Assembly (NCBI RefSeq): GCF_963678635.1
Contig: NC_087071.1
Span: forward strand, 45,493,095 to 45,557,094
Source: Symsagittifera roscoffensis
Lineage: Eukaryota; Xenacoelomorpha; Acoela; Convolutidae
Reading direction: 5' to 3'
Length of the DNA stretch: 64,000 bases
Positions within the stretch are counted from its first letter, which is position 1. Every line of letters begins with the position of its first letter. The position numbers and the translations under genes are program-made. Below the pieces are notes generated by a model. That model had not been told where the DNA came from. It worked only from the letters and a program-made list of their open reading frames with translations, and ran no database searches. Below, one piece after another: positions 1-11,031 of this stretch.

Positions 1-270
1 TTCTGTGCTGGAGCCGGCCGCGCCCTGAATTTCAAAAGCTAGCGGTTGAAAAAGATATCCATCATTTACAAGATTTTTATACTTGTCAATTTTTCGCTCT
101 TCCGCTTCAGCGGCAGCCGTACCAGGGTTACAAACAGACCCGGCACTAATCCTACTAGGAGCTAAGGAGTCTACTACCGTTACATCCCAAAAGAGCTGCT
201 TACCATCAGCCCATGGAACGAACGTCAAACCGTTTGAAAAATCAATGTGACATTCGACCAGAATGGACAA
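1..270 (-). pseudogene. Non-LTR RT C-terminal fragment, unit 1 (cut by window edge)
   Basis: This is the N-terminal half of the same fragment seen in the following units: GLTLVPW, WDVTVVDS, then an Ala/Glu-rich helix before ERKIDKY. The rest lies beyond the window start. It has no ATG; the open frame begins upstream of the conserved part with a TTG in the usual position. Confidence 0.55.
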
Positions 271-680
271 AATGCAGAAGCAGCAATTTCGAGTTTTTAG
301 TAGCGAACGTTCCGAAATGGCGATTTTGAAGGAATAAGAGCGTTATTCGAACGATTAGACAAATCGTGAAGGCTGAAGGATTCGGGAATTCCTAAATTTT
401 AGAAATTCGAATTGATGACGTAACAATTCTAAGAAACGTCAAAACGGCCATTTTTTTAAAGGTAATCAGAAGATCAAAAGTATCATAGTAACCGAGGTTA
501 CAGTCATGAGTCCCTTCATCATGTATTCCAGTCAAAATCCTTGGAATTTTCTAGATATGGAAGTGATAATGATAAAAGAAGATGACAAGTGTTTAAGTCC
601 TTTTCAATTGAAATCGATACGGGTTACGTTTCTTCAATAAGAACACGCAACTCGACACGAGATAATATAATATACAAGCG

Positions 681-1118
681 TTACAAATAAAAAATTTCTT
701 TGAAAGTTATTTTGTCATTTAATGTTCCGAGTACGCAAGCGGCGTTCGCAATCTGTATTGCCGGGGAGATTCTCTGTTTTAAAAAGATACCTGCTCTGGG
801 TTCCTCAGTGCATATGCCTAGGTTCTTACGAAGCTTGCTCCAAAAAACTTCTGTGCTGGGGCCGGCCGCGCCCTGAATTTCAAAAGCTAACGGTTGAAAA
901 AGATATCCATCATTTACAAGATATTTATACTTGTCAATTTTTCGCTCTTCCGCTTCAGCGGCAGCCGTACCAGGGTTACAAACAGACCCGGCACTAATCC
1001 TACAAGGAGTTAAGGAGTCTACTACCGTTACATCCCAAAAGAGCTGCTTACCATCAGCCCATGGAACGAGCGTCAAACCGTTTGAAAAATCAATGTGACA
1101 TTCGACCAGAATGGACAA
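681..1118 (-). pseudogene. Non-LTR RT C-terminal fragment, unit 2
   Basis: Open stretch of 145 codons. The order GLTLVPW, WDVTVVDS, GTAAAEAEERK, KY, FEIQGAAGPS, EEPRAG, LKQRIS-AIQ-ANAACVLGTL is the pattern I recognise from the extreme C-terminus of many animal non-LTR RT polyproteins, downstream of the catalytic domain. There the WD-T and E-x-x-K elements resemble a restriction-endonuclease-like core, but that function is inference. No RT motifs are present, so alone it cannot be a working transposase. The apparent start is TTG, which supports a piece of a longer protein copied by tandem duplication. The residue before SKLRK is Trp here (Leu in most units). Confidence 0.6.
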
Positions 1119-1533
1119 AATGCAGAAGCAGCAATTTCGAGTTTTTAGCAGCGAACGTTCCGAAATGGCGATTTTGAAGGAATAAGAGCGTTATTCGAAC
1201 GTTGGACAAATCGTGAAGTCTGAAGGATTCGGAAATTTCTAAATTTTAGAAAATCGAATTGATGACGTAACAATTTTCAGAAACGTCAAAAACGGCCACT
1301 TTTTTTTAAGGTAATCAGAAGGTCAAAAGTATCATTGTAACCGAGGTTACAGTCATGAGTCCCTTCATCATGTATTCCAGTCAAAATCCTTGGAAGGAAT
1401 TTTCTAGATATGGAAGTGATAATGATAAAAGAAGATGACAAGTGTTTAAGTCCTTTTCAATTGAAATCGATACGGGTTACGTTTCTTCAATAAGAACACG
1501 CAACTCGACACGAGATAATATAATATACAAGCG

Positions 1534-1971
1534 TTACAAATAAAAAAATTCCTTGAGAGTTATTTTGTCATTTAATGTTCCGAGTACGCAAGCGGCGTTC
1601 GCAATCTGTATTGCCAGGGAGATTCTCTGTTTTAAAAAGCTACCTGCTCTGGGTTCCTCAGTGCATATGCTTAGGTTCTTACGAAGCTTGCTCAAAAAAA
1701 CTTCTGTGCTGGGGCCGGCCGCGCCCTGAATTTCAAAAGCTAGCGGTTGAAAAAGATATCCATCATTTACAAGATCTTTATACTTGTCAATTTTTCGCTC
1801 TTCCGCTTCAGCGGCAGCCGTACCAGGGTTACAAACAGACCCGGCACTAATCCTACAAGGAGCTAAGGAGTCTAATACCGTTACATCCCAAAAGAGCTGC
1901 TTACCATCAGCCCATGGAACGAGCGTCAAACCGTTTGAAAAATCAATGTAACATTCGACCAGAAAGGACAA
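1534..1971 (-). pseudogene. Non-LTR RT C-terminal fragment, unit 3
   Basis: Open stretch of 145 codons, same domain as unit 2. It differs by a few substitutions (for example SFLVECY for SILVECH near the start and LKEFFYL at the end). All conserved blocks, including the final QRIS-AIQ-ANAACVLGTL, are present. Confidence 0.58.
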
Positions 1972-2314
1972 AATGCAGAAGCAGCAATTTCGAGTTTTTA
2001 GCAGCGAACGTTCCGAAATGACGACTTTGAAGGAATAAGAGCGTTATTCGAACGATTGGACAAATCGTGAAGGCTGAAGGATTCGGAAATTCCTAAATTT
2101 TAGAAATTCGAATTGATGACGTAACAATTCTAAGAAACGTCAAAAACCGCTATTTTTTCTTAAAGGTAATCAGAAGGTCAAAAGTCATGAGTCCTTTCAT
2201 CATATATTCCAGTCAAAATCCTTGGAATTTTCTAGATATGGAAGTGATGATGATAAAAGAAGATGACAAGTGTTTAAGTCCTTTTCAATTGAAATCGATA
2301 CGGGTTACGTTTCT

Positions 2315-2800
2315 TCAATAAGAACACGCAAATCGACACGAGATAATATTATATACAAGCGTTACAAATAAAAAGTTTCGTTGAAAGTTATTTTTGTCAT
2401 TTAATGCTCCGAGTACGCAAGCGGCGTTCGCAATCTGTATTGCCAGGGAGATTCTCTGTTTTAAAAAGCTAGCTGCTCTGGGTTCCTCAGTGCATATGCT
2501 TAGGTTCTTACTAAGCTTGCTCAAAAAAACGTCTGTGCTGGGGCCGACCGCGCCCTGAATTTCAAAAGCTAGCGGTTGAAAAAGATATCCATCATTTACA
2601 AGATCTTTATACTTGTCAGTTTTTCGCTCTTCCGCTTCAGCGGCAGCCGTACCAGGGTTACAAACAGACCCGGCCTTAATCCTACAAGGAGCTAAGGAGT
2701 CTACTACCGTTACATACCACAAGAGCTGCTTACCATCAGCCCATGGAACGAGCGTCAAACCGTTTGAAAAATCAATGTGACATTCGACCAGAATGGACAA
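2315..2800 (-). pseudogene. Non-LTR RT C-terminal fragment, unit 4, frameshifted at its end
   Basis: Same domain. One extra T near 2393-2397 shifts the frame after GALNDK, so the last 30 or so residues are unrelated to the other units and the open stretch grows to 161 codons. This unit is also the shortest full one (829 bp to the next marker). Confidence 0.57.
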
Positions 2801-3213
2801 AATGCAGAAGCAGCATTTTCGAGTTTTTAGCAGCGAAGGTTCCGAAATGGCGATTTTGAAGGAATAAGAGCGTTATTCGAACGATTGGACAAATCGTGAA
2901 GGCTGAAGGATTCGGAAATTCCTAAATTTTAGAAATTCGAATTGATGACGTAACAATTCTAAGAAACGTCAAAAACCGCTATTTTTTCTTAAAGGTAATC
3001 AGAAGGTCAAAAGTATCATAGTAACCGAGGTTACAGTCATGAGTCCCTTCATCATGTATTCCAGTCAAAATCCTTGGAATTTTCTAGATATGGAAGTGAT
3101 AATGATAAAAGAAGATGACAAGTGTTTAAGTCTTTTTCAATTGAAATCGATACGGGTTACGTTTCTCAAATAAGAACACGCAACTCGACACGAGATGATA
3201 TAATATACAAGCG

Positions 3214-3651
3214 TTACAAATAAAAAATTTCGTTGAAAGTTATTTTGTCATTTAATGTTCCGAGTACGCAAGCGGCGTTCGCAATCTGTATTGCCAGGGA
3301 GATTCTCTGTTTTAAAAAGTTACCTGCTCTGGGTTCCTCAGTGCATATGCTTAGGTTCTTACAAAGCTTGCTCAAAAAAACTTCTGTGCTGGGGCCGACC
3401 GCGCCCTGATTTTGAAAAGCTAGCGGTTGAAAAAGATATCCATCATTTACAAGATCTTTATACTTGTCAGTTTTTCGCTCTTCCGCTTCAGCGGCAGCCG
3501 TACCAGGGTTACAAACAGACCCGGCATTAATCCTACAAGGAGCTAAGGAGTCTACTACCGTTACATACCACAAGAGCTGCTTACCATCAGCCCATGGAAC
3601 GAGCGTCAAACCGTTTGAAAAATCAATGTGACATTCGACCAGAATGGACAA
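3214..3651 (-). pseudogene. Non-LTR RT C-terminal fragment, unit 5
   Basis: Open stretch of 145 codons with all blocks intact. It shares WYVTVVDS (Tyr for Asp after Trp) with unit 4, so the two are sister copies within the array. That change removes the acidic residue of the WDVT element. Confidence 0.58.
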
Positions 3652-4064
3652 AATGCAGAAGCAGCATTTTCGAGTTTTTAGCAGCGAACGTTCCGAAATG
3701 GCGATTTTGAAGGAATAAGAGCGTTATTCGAACGATTGGACAAATCGTGAAGGCTGAAGGATTCGGAAAATCCTAAATTTTAGAAATTCGAATTGATGAC
3801 GTAACAATTCTAAGAAACGTCAAAAACCGCTATTTTTTCTTAAAGGTAATCAGAAGGTCAAAAGTATCATAGTAACCGAGGTTACAGTCATGAGTCCCTT
3901 CATCATGTATTCCAGTCAAAATCCTTGGAATTTTCTAGATATGGAAGTGATAATGATAAAAGAAGATGACAAGTGTTTAAGTCCTTTTCAATTGAAATGG
4001 ATACGGGTTACGTTTCTTCAATAAGAACACGCAACTCGACACGAGATAATATAATATACAAGCG

Positions 4065-4502
4065 TTACAAATAAAAAATTTTGTTGAAAGTTATTTTGTC
4101 ATTTAATGTTCCGAGTACGCAAGCGGCGTTCGCAATCTGTATTGCCAGGGAGATTCTCTGTTTTAAAAAGCTACCTGCTCTGGGTTCCTCAGTGCATATG
4201 CTTAGGTTCTTACAAAGCTTGCTCAAAAAAACTTCCCTGCTGGAGTCGGCCGCGCCCTGAGTTTCAAAAGCTAGCGGTTGAAAAAGATATCCATCATTTA
4301 CAAGATCTTTATACTTGTCAATTTTTCGCTCTTCCGATTCAGCGGCAGCCGTACCAGGGTTTCAAACAGACCCGGCATTAATCCGACAAGGAGCTAAGAA
4401 GTCTACTACCGTTACATCCCACAAGAGCTGCTTACCATCAGCCCATGGTACGAGCGTCAAACCGTTTGAAAAATCAATGTGACATTCGACCAGAATGGAC
4501 AA
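4065..4502 (-). pseudogene. Non-LTR RT C-terminal fragment, unit 6, nonsense-mutated
   Basis: Same domain, but a TGA replaces the Cys codon of the GSVCNPG block (stop at 4364-4362 on the minus strand). The GAAGPSTEV block is altered to AADSSREV. Among the seven units without the large deletion, this is the only one with an in-frame nonsense codon in the domain. Confidence 0.6.
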
Positions 4503-4914
4503 AATGCAGAGGCAGCAATTTCGAGTTTTTAGCAGCAAACGTTCCGAAATGGAGATTTTGAAATAATAAGAGCGTTATTCGAACGATTGGACAAATCGTG
4601 AAGGCTGAAGGATTCGGAAATTCCTAAAGTTTAGAAATTCGAATTGATGACGTAACAATTCTAAGAAACGTCAAAAACGGCCATTTTTTTAAAAGATAAT
4701 CAGAAGGTCAAAAGTATCATAGTAACGGAGGTTACAGTCTTGAGTCCCTTCATCATGTATTCCAGTCAAAATCCTTGGAATTTTCTAGATATGGAAGCGA
4801 TAATGATAAAATAAGATGACAAGTGTTTAAGTCCTTTTCAATTGAAATCGATACGGGTTACGTTTCTTCAATAAGAATACGCAACTCGACACGAGATAAT
4901 ATAATATACAACTG

Positions 4915-5352
4915 TTACAAACAAAAAATTTCGTTGAAAGTTATTTTGTCATTCAATGTTCCGAGTAGGCAAGCGGCGTTCGCAATCTGTATTGCCAGGG
5001 AGATTCTCTGTTTTAAAAAGCTACCTGCTCTGGGTTCCTCAGTGCATATGCCTATGTTCTTACAAAGCTTGCTCAAAAAAACTTCTGTGCTGGGGCCGGC
5101 CGCGCCCTGAATTTCAAAAGCTAGCGGGTGAAAAAGATATCCATCCTTTACAAGATCTTTATACTTGTCAATTTTTCGCTCTTCCGCTTCAGCGGCAGCC
5201 GTACCAGGGTTACAAACAGACCCTGCATTAATCCTACAAGGAGCTAAGGAGTCTACTACCGTTACATCCCACAAGAGCTGCTTGCCATCAGCCAATGGAA
5301 CGAGCGTCAAACCGTTTGAAAAATCAATGTGACATTCGACCAGAATGGACAA
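4915..5352 (-). pseudogene. Non-LTR RT C-terminal fragment, unit 7
   Basis: Open stretch of 145 codons. It shares the P-L-A-D-G variant (Leu for Trp) and VKDGYLFHP with unit 8, so it is the likely parent of the first 513-bp derivative. Confidence 0.58.
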
Positions 5353-5520
5353 AATGCAGAAGCAGCAATTTCGAGTTTTTAGCAGCGAACGTTCCGAAAT
5401 GACGACTTTGAAGGAATAAGAGCGTTATTCCAACGATTGGACAAATCGTGAAGGCTGAAGGATTCGGAAATTCCTAAAGTTTAGAAATTCGAAATGATGA
5501 CGTAACAATTCTAAGAAACG

Positions 5521-5865
5521 TCAAAAATGGCCAAAAACTGCTCTGGTTTCCTCAGTGCATATGCTTAGGTTCTTACAAAGCTTGCTCAAAAAAACTTCTG
5601 TGCTGGGGCCGGCCGCGCCCTGAATTTCAAAAGCTAGCGGGTGAAAAAGATATCCATCCTTTACAAGATCTTTATACTTGTCAATTTTTCGCTCTTCCGC
5701 TTCAGCGGCAGCCGTACCAGGGTTACAAACAGACCCTGCATTAATCCTACAAGGAGCTAAGGAGTCTACTACCGTTACATCCCACAAGAGCTGCTTGCCA
5801 TCAGCCAATGGAACGAGCGTCAAACCGTTTGAAAAATCAATGTGACATTCGACCAGAATGGACAA
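5521..5865 (-). pseudogene. Non-LTR RT C-terminal fragment, deletion unit 8
   Basis: Open stretch of 114 codons. The deletion that makes the 513-bp unit removes the C-terminal QRIS-AIQ block, so the fragment ends in a read-through tail (TRAVFGHF). Confidence 0.58.
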
Positions 5866-6033
5866 AATGCAGAAGCAGCAATTTCAAGTTTTTAGCAGCG
5901 AACGTTCCGAAATGACGACTTTGAAGGAATAAGAGCGTTATTCCAACGATTGGACAAATCGTGAAGGCTGAAGGATTCGGAAATTCCTAAAGTTTAGAAA
6001 TTCGAAATGATGACGTAACAATTCTAAGAAACG

Positions 6034-6378
6034 TCAAAAATGGCCAAAAACTGCTCTGGTTTCCTCAGTGCATATGCTTAGGTTCTTACAAAGCTTGCTC
6101 AAAAAAACTTCTGTGCTGGGGCCGGCCGCGCCCTGAATTTCAAAAGCTAGCGGTTGAAAAAGATATCCATCATTTACAAGATCTTTATACTTGTCAATTT
6201 TTCGCTCTTCCGCTTCAGCGGCAGCCGTACCAGGGTTACAAACAGACCCGGCATTAATCCTACAAGGAGCTAAGGAGTCTACTATCGTTACATCCCACAA
6301 GAGCTGCTTACCATCAGCCCATGGAACGAGCGTCAAACCGTTTGAAAAATCAATGTGACATTCGACCAGAATGGACAA
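6034..6378 (-). pseudogene. Non-LTR RT C-terminal fragment, deletion unit 9
   Basis: The same 114-codon deletion form as unit 8, but with the P-W-A-D-G and VNDGYLFQP residues of the older units. The two short units therefore did not arise by simple copying of one sequence; gene conversion or recombination within the array is the likely cause. Confidence 0.58.
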
Positions 6379-6672
6379 AATGTAGAAGCAGCAAATTCGA
6401 GTTTTTAGCAGCGAACGTTCCGAAATGGCGATTTTGAAGGAATAAGAGCGTTATTCGAACAATTGGACAAATCGTGAAGGCTGAAGGATTCGGAAATTCC
6501 TAAATTTTAGAAATTCGAATTGATGACGTAACAGTTCTAAGAAACATCAAAAATGGCCATTTTTTTAAAGGTAATCAGAAGGTCAAAAGTATCATAGTAA
6601 CCGAGGTTACAGTCATGAGTCCCTTCATCATGTATTCCAGTCAAAATCCTTGGAATTTTCTAGATATGGAAG

Positions 6673-6890
6673 TTTTCTACGGCCATTTTAGAGAAGAAAC
6701 TGAAATAAGAACAACAACGGCAGTCGTTGCGACGGGAACGATAGGAAACTTAGAATCGGAATTAGAGACCAGCAGAAATAGCGGGTACCATTCCGGGTTG
6801 CAGCTGTTGTGTCGCTACAATAGTTGCAAGGCAGTTACGAACAACGGTGAAGGGTGGAAACCAGCCTTCCGGGAGGAAAATAGGATCGTT
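6673..6890 (-). repeat. Inverted piece of repeat X joined to the 3' end of element A
   Basis: This matches the reverse complement of about 50310-50510 and 52350-52550 (cues: TTCCGGGAGG, GGTGGAAACCAGCC, GTTGCAGCTGTTGTGTCGC). It lies between the array and element A, and supplies the last codons and stop of the A Acc5 reading frame. It marks the point where A was truncated. Confidence 0.8.
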
Positions 6891-8602
6891 CATAGGATCG
6901 CATCCACTCCCTTTGCTCTTGCAATCTCTTCACATGATTCGGTAAGCTCTTCACCTTCGAGTCCCGGTTCAAACAGAAGGAATTGTGAAGACTCAGGCTT
7001 ACATTCTTCTCCAGTATCGGGTCCTTCTCCAGTATCGACTCCCTCGCTCTAGTGTTGTCTCTGGATACTCTACCCACTCTTTTCCACCCCGTCGTGATCG
7101 CATTTCGATGGGTCAGCAGAGGTCTCTTGAAGGCTTCTGGTCCTATCTCGGCCTGGAATTGTCGATATTCCTTTTGATGTTTCCTCATGTGATCCTTCTT
7201 CACCACGTATAACCAGGATGTTAACGTCGCGCGAAACCAAGGAAAGAATCTCAAGCGGCTCCACATGTGTCTGACTTCCATTGGTATGGCGAATGCCTTG
7301 CATGCGGTCTCGAACAACTCAAGTCTCCTGCTGTAGTCTATCTCGTGAATCGACTCTGCTGTTGGCGTCTTCGATTCCCGATACTTTGCTATGTTTTCTT
7401 CCATCCATCGTAGAGCCAGCGTTGTGCTCACCACCAAGATGGTCACTTTTTGTTGATGCTCGGGTAGTCCCAACACCCTGATTTTTTCTACATCCCAGAT
7501 CAGGCAGAGATTGGCTTGGTCTGGGTACCACACTGTCTGCGCCAGACAGTGGCATGGACAATCCCCGTGTGTGAGGTCGAGGCTCCTAAGATTGCGTTCT
7601 CCCGAGGTTTCTAGGAGAAACTCAAGTTCCATCATCTTCTCGTGTATCACGTCGACTTCTTCCAAGTTTGGCGCACCTACCATGGGTTTCCCAATCACCT
7701 TTTGTCTCTCGTGGTCACTTGTTTTTTCGCTCTCCAAGCCTAGAAGTTCTTCACCCCAGATTTCACTCAAGACGTCCCTTTGTTCTTTCGGCACTGTTCC
7801 TCGGATCTTCTTCAACAGCTTGTGTGAATGATGTGACATCCGAGCCAGTCTTACACATTTGGGCACTGAGAAGGCTTTGTCTATCAATACCCTCTGGCTG
7901 GACACTTCTACCATCGCCATGTGTAATGGATAGTGGCTGCCACATATGTTGGCGATCACTGACCCCACTAGGGACTTCGCATTTAGAGGCAGTCCATAGG
8001 CTTCACTCATGGGAAATCCCATCTCCGCTTCGAGTCCAACCTTCCAACTCTTGATGTGTTTCTGGGTCACTTGCAACACTCCGGGCCATGACTCCACGCT
8101 CAACGCGGTCACCAAGTGGTGTTCTGACTCTAGCCTCTCCAGTGACTGGAGACTACACATTCTTGAGAAGAATCCCAGAGCTGTCGCTAGGTTCACAGTG
8201 GTACTCGCGTAACACTCAGCCACTATCTGTATCTCACTCTTCTCCCTTTCGGTGATATCTTCAAACCAGGTGACTTGGTCTTCTTTCTGGAAAGACTGTA
8301 TCCTGACGCATGATCGTCCATCACAGGTGTGCTCGCCATTCCCACACGTCGTGTCAAGACAACTGCCCGGATCCATCTTCTTTGCCGACCCTGTTCCACT
8401 CGTCATCTCACTTGACTCCTTCATATGAGGCAGGATCAGTCTATGTACTATACTCACGGTCGCCAAATCTTCATCCTCTGTCGGTGCCAATCTCACTCGC
8501 TCAGTGACTTCCTCGATCAGGCTCGCATGGGATGGTGACACCAGGAGGGCCTGAACAATTTGCTCACCACTCCCAGTTTCGTGGTCAACATGCCGTTTCC
8601 GT
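6835..8602 (-). pseudogene. Acc5 of element A: novel protein with a C4 cluster, 3'-truncated
   Basis: I recognise no family. The frame is open from about 8602, has no ATG at its head (GTG at 8541) and overlaps the end of Acc4 in a +1 relation. A Cys cluster C-x4-C-x6-C-x4-C lies at about 8308-8364 with a His two residues before the third Cys. It is conserved in element B and looks like a small zinc-binding motif. Further blocks shared with B: FSVPKCVRLARMS, PCHCL-Q-WYP, LIWD, LFET-CK-IPMEV, PWFRA, LTHRNA-TT and NSFC-NR. The last 15 or so codons come from repeat X, so the true C-terminus is lost. There is no signal peptide or clear membrane segment. Confidence 0.7.
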
Positions 8603-9511
8603 TACCCATTTTAGTTCTACTCTTTGACTTGAGCGTGGCACACTTATTATTTCCAGTGTTTTCTCGAGAGTCAAACCTAGGCTAGGTCTCTCTCTCTCCA
8701 CAGTGTCTACCTCCATTATCTTCTCTGTCCAGAACTTCAGCAGCTCCGCCACCTCATAGTTTCTGTGGGCACCTCCAGCTTCTAAGCCCAAGAAAGGGTT
8801 GTATGCCATCCCCATCACTCCAGACACATACTGGTACTCTCCCTTCTTGTTAGGTTTCGAGTACTCTCCTGACGAAGCCAAGTTACGGTGAACGTCGTGT
8901 TTCTCCTCAAATTTCTTGTTGTAGAATCTCCGTATCTCATCTAGCTTCCTGTGGCTCTCTAGAGATTGCCTAGAACCATCCTCCTTTTCTATCCCAGTAC
9001 TCTGGTACACATTCAAGATGACTGTGGAGACTCTCCTTTCCAGCGTCTTGCTTCCAATTGCTCTCTGATGACATGCTAGGATGGTACTGTCAGTCATCAT
9101 CGACATTGTCCATCTCAAGAAACAGGTAGCATCTTTCCTCCTTGCCAGACTCAAGCCTGAGTTGTCCCTAGCAACGTGCTGCATCGGCATTCGATATAAC
9201 TCTAGATTCTTGCCTCCCAACTTCATTTTATCGTACGAAGTCAGTGTCTCTAGCTCTATCCCCAACAGGCTCCACGCGAACATCAGTTGTCCTGCGGTCC
9301 TGATAAAGGGATTCGCCATCAACGGCGATGCCGATGAGGATGTTCTCATCGCTTCTTCAAAATGATCTTTTAACAAGTTCTGCCAAGTTCTCTTCAGTTG
9401 GCTCCCCAATTCCAATTTATTGATATCAGCCTTCTGCCGGGTAGCCCAGTTGCGTCGTTTGCGTGACACTCCACTGTCGAGCTTCTTCAGGCAGTCTTCC
9501 AATTCCTGCAA
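8585..9511 (-). pseudogene. Acc4 of element A, C-terminal part (novel)
   Basis: Open stretch of 308 codons with no recognised domain and no ATG at its head (TTG). It aligns along its length with the C-terminal part of B Acc4. Shared blocks are AWSLLG / AWCMMG, ARRKDATCF / AKRRDALCF, SGEY / SEYC and a final YVSGV-G-AYNPFL, followed by an acidic region and LLKFW / LLRFW. The protein is mostly charged and helical. The frame change from the upstream 134-codon stretch is not seen in B, so it is probably a lesion of A, accompanied by a deletion. Confidence 0.65.
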
Positions 9512-9524
9512 TGTTTCGGGATTA

Positions 9525-9938
9525 TTACTTAGTAGAGTAAACCAAGATATTAGTAGTTTTAATTATTTTACTAGTTCCCACCTTATCCCCCCTTACATGT
9601 TCAATTATTTTATTGTCAGTTTTTTGTTTCGGAGTAGAGCTGTCTTTACATCTGTCTTCTCTGGTCTTTTGTGATGCCTTCCTCCACTTGACCATCTTGC
9701 TCAGCAGCTCTCCTCTAGCTTTCTCCTCCAGACCTGTCCCCATCAGGACAGGCTCTCCGAATTTCACCACCGTGTCCCACAGCTCCTCCTTAAAATTGTC
9801 CAATGTGGTGTCGTCGTCCACTTCTCGATTAAAATCGCTCAAGAATTTTCGCCAAGCATCCTCATCCAGAGTGCCTAGAAAAGCATCCCTGTTTCCCTCG
9901 AAGGTGTTCTTCTCCCTTCTCCTCCACAATCTGGAAGA
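9525..9938 (-). pseudogene. Acc4 of element A, N-terminal part (novel)
   Basis: The open stretch follows a TGA at 9941-9939 and overlaps the end of Acc3 by 77 nt in a +1 frame relation. Near its start it carries FLGTLDEDAW, matching FLGTLPEEKW at the same place in element B. After about 85 codons the similarity to B stops; the tail is Lys-rich and simple in composition, and A seems to have lost about 200 codons that B retains. Confidence 0.6.
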
Positions 9939-10650
9939 TCATTCCCATGTTGGGATTCTCGCTCGTCAGTGGCATCTCTAGATTCTTGCGGGGAGATGAG
10001 GTCAGAGGTGGCGTGGGGGTGTCTGCCCATTTTTCTCCACTCAGATCTTTCAACAGTTCTTGCGTGGTGAACTCTTCCTCCGATGGCTTCTGCTCCGGTG
10101 TGTTTCCCACCTCCATATCCTCTCCTTCCTCACTGAGAGTCTCATCCATGCTCTCCTCTCCCGATTCTGCTTCTCTTCTCTCAAGAATCCTTCTGAATCG
10201 ATCTTCTACGGGACCACTCCTTTTATCCCCAGGGGTGTCCACTGATAGGGGTGATGGTGTCGCTGGACTCGTTTTCTTATACTCTGTCAGAGCCACATAT
10301 AATGGGCCTGCTGCATCCAGCTCCTTTCCCTCCTGTCTCCTTTCCACCTGCTCTAGTCCGTAAGGTGCCCGGTATTTCCTTGTGGCAAACACCATCTCGT
10401 CTCCTTTCAGTGCGATATGCCCTTCATTCACTATCATCCTGCCATCGTCCCACACCGGCAACTTGTTCTCTAGACCTGCCCGCTCAAGTGTTCTCAAGGC
10501 ATCTCGCACCTCGAATTTCGGGGGCATCGACCCTCTCATTTTTTTGGCTTGAGTTGTCCATGAACTTATCTTTGCATCGCTGGTATGAAAATAAATCGCT
10601 GCAGAGTAGCCGATGAAGAGAGGATCCCAGCCGTCGATGAACTCCTTCTG
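9862..10650 (-). pseudogene. Acc3 of element A: acidic, low-complexity linker protein
   Basis: The frame continues directly from the TAG at 10653-10651 and is open to 9862. The first part (DGWDPLFIGYSAA) aligns with ETMDPYFVGRKAA in B; the rest is Ser/Glu/Pro-rich with long acidic runs in both copies and little residue identity. No enzyme motif is seen. It looks like a disordered spacer between the Acc2 and Acc4 domains. There is no ATG at the head of the frame. Confidence 0.62.
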
Positions 10651-11031
10651 CTATTCTTCGGTTGCTGTTCTCGCGAAAAGGGATAGGACCACCAGGGAGC
10701 TGTTCATCCCCAGTGTCATTCTCCTCACTGTTGGAAATTCTGGAATGCTTGCTGGCAGGACTTCCTTCTCCAATATCGCCTCTAGCTCCCTTTTCACTAG
10801 CTCGAAGCTTTTCTTCCATGCAGGAATTCTCAAGATCTCTGTTGTCCATTTGCTGTCAGGGGATTTAGGTTCCAGAACTTGGGATAAGTTTCGATGGGGC
10901 CTTCGCGCTTGCCTCCCATCCTGCACTGCAGTTGTCCTCGAAAAATGTATGCCACCAACTCTGGATCCTTCACCTTTCCGAAGAGCACCGTGTTGCTCAT
11001 CTGTGCCCTTAGCACCTCCTGCTGACACCAA
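10651..11031 (-). pseudogene. Acc2 of element A, shifted C-terminal tail
   Basis: The useful part is the second half (from about SQVLEPKSPD), which restores similarity to the C-terminus of B Acc2 (ending ASIPEFP / EAIPEFP). The main Acc2 frame is lost at 10830, about 45 codons before this point, so A has a frameshift here. The first half of this stretch is out of frame and meaningless. Confidence 0.55.

Larger units (their letters stand above)
1..6672 (-). repeat. Tandem array of ~0.85-kb units with a non-LTR RT tail
   Basis: The marker at the start of the window (TTCTGTGCTGG) recurs at about 849, 1702, 2531, 3382, 4233, 5083, 5596 and 6109. Spacings are near 850 bp (829-853) for the first six intervals and exactly 513 bp for the last two. 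The two 513-bp units share one internal deletion of about 338 bp, joining the TCAAAAATGGCC region directly to CTGCTCTGG. On the minus strand each unit holds an open fragment of an RT C-terminal domain, then a stretch with TGATGACGTAACAAT. The array breaks off near 6672, where the last unit switches into repeat X and then element A. Confidence 0.93.

Noticed and set aside
722-5231. Plus-strand 91-codon open frames in the array (starting FRV-KRRSQSV)
   Set aside because: They mirror the minus-strand RT fragment; composition is odd and no family fits, so they are shadows.
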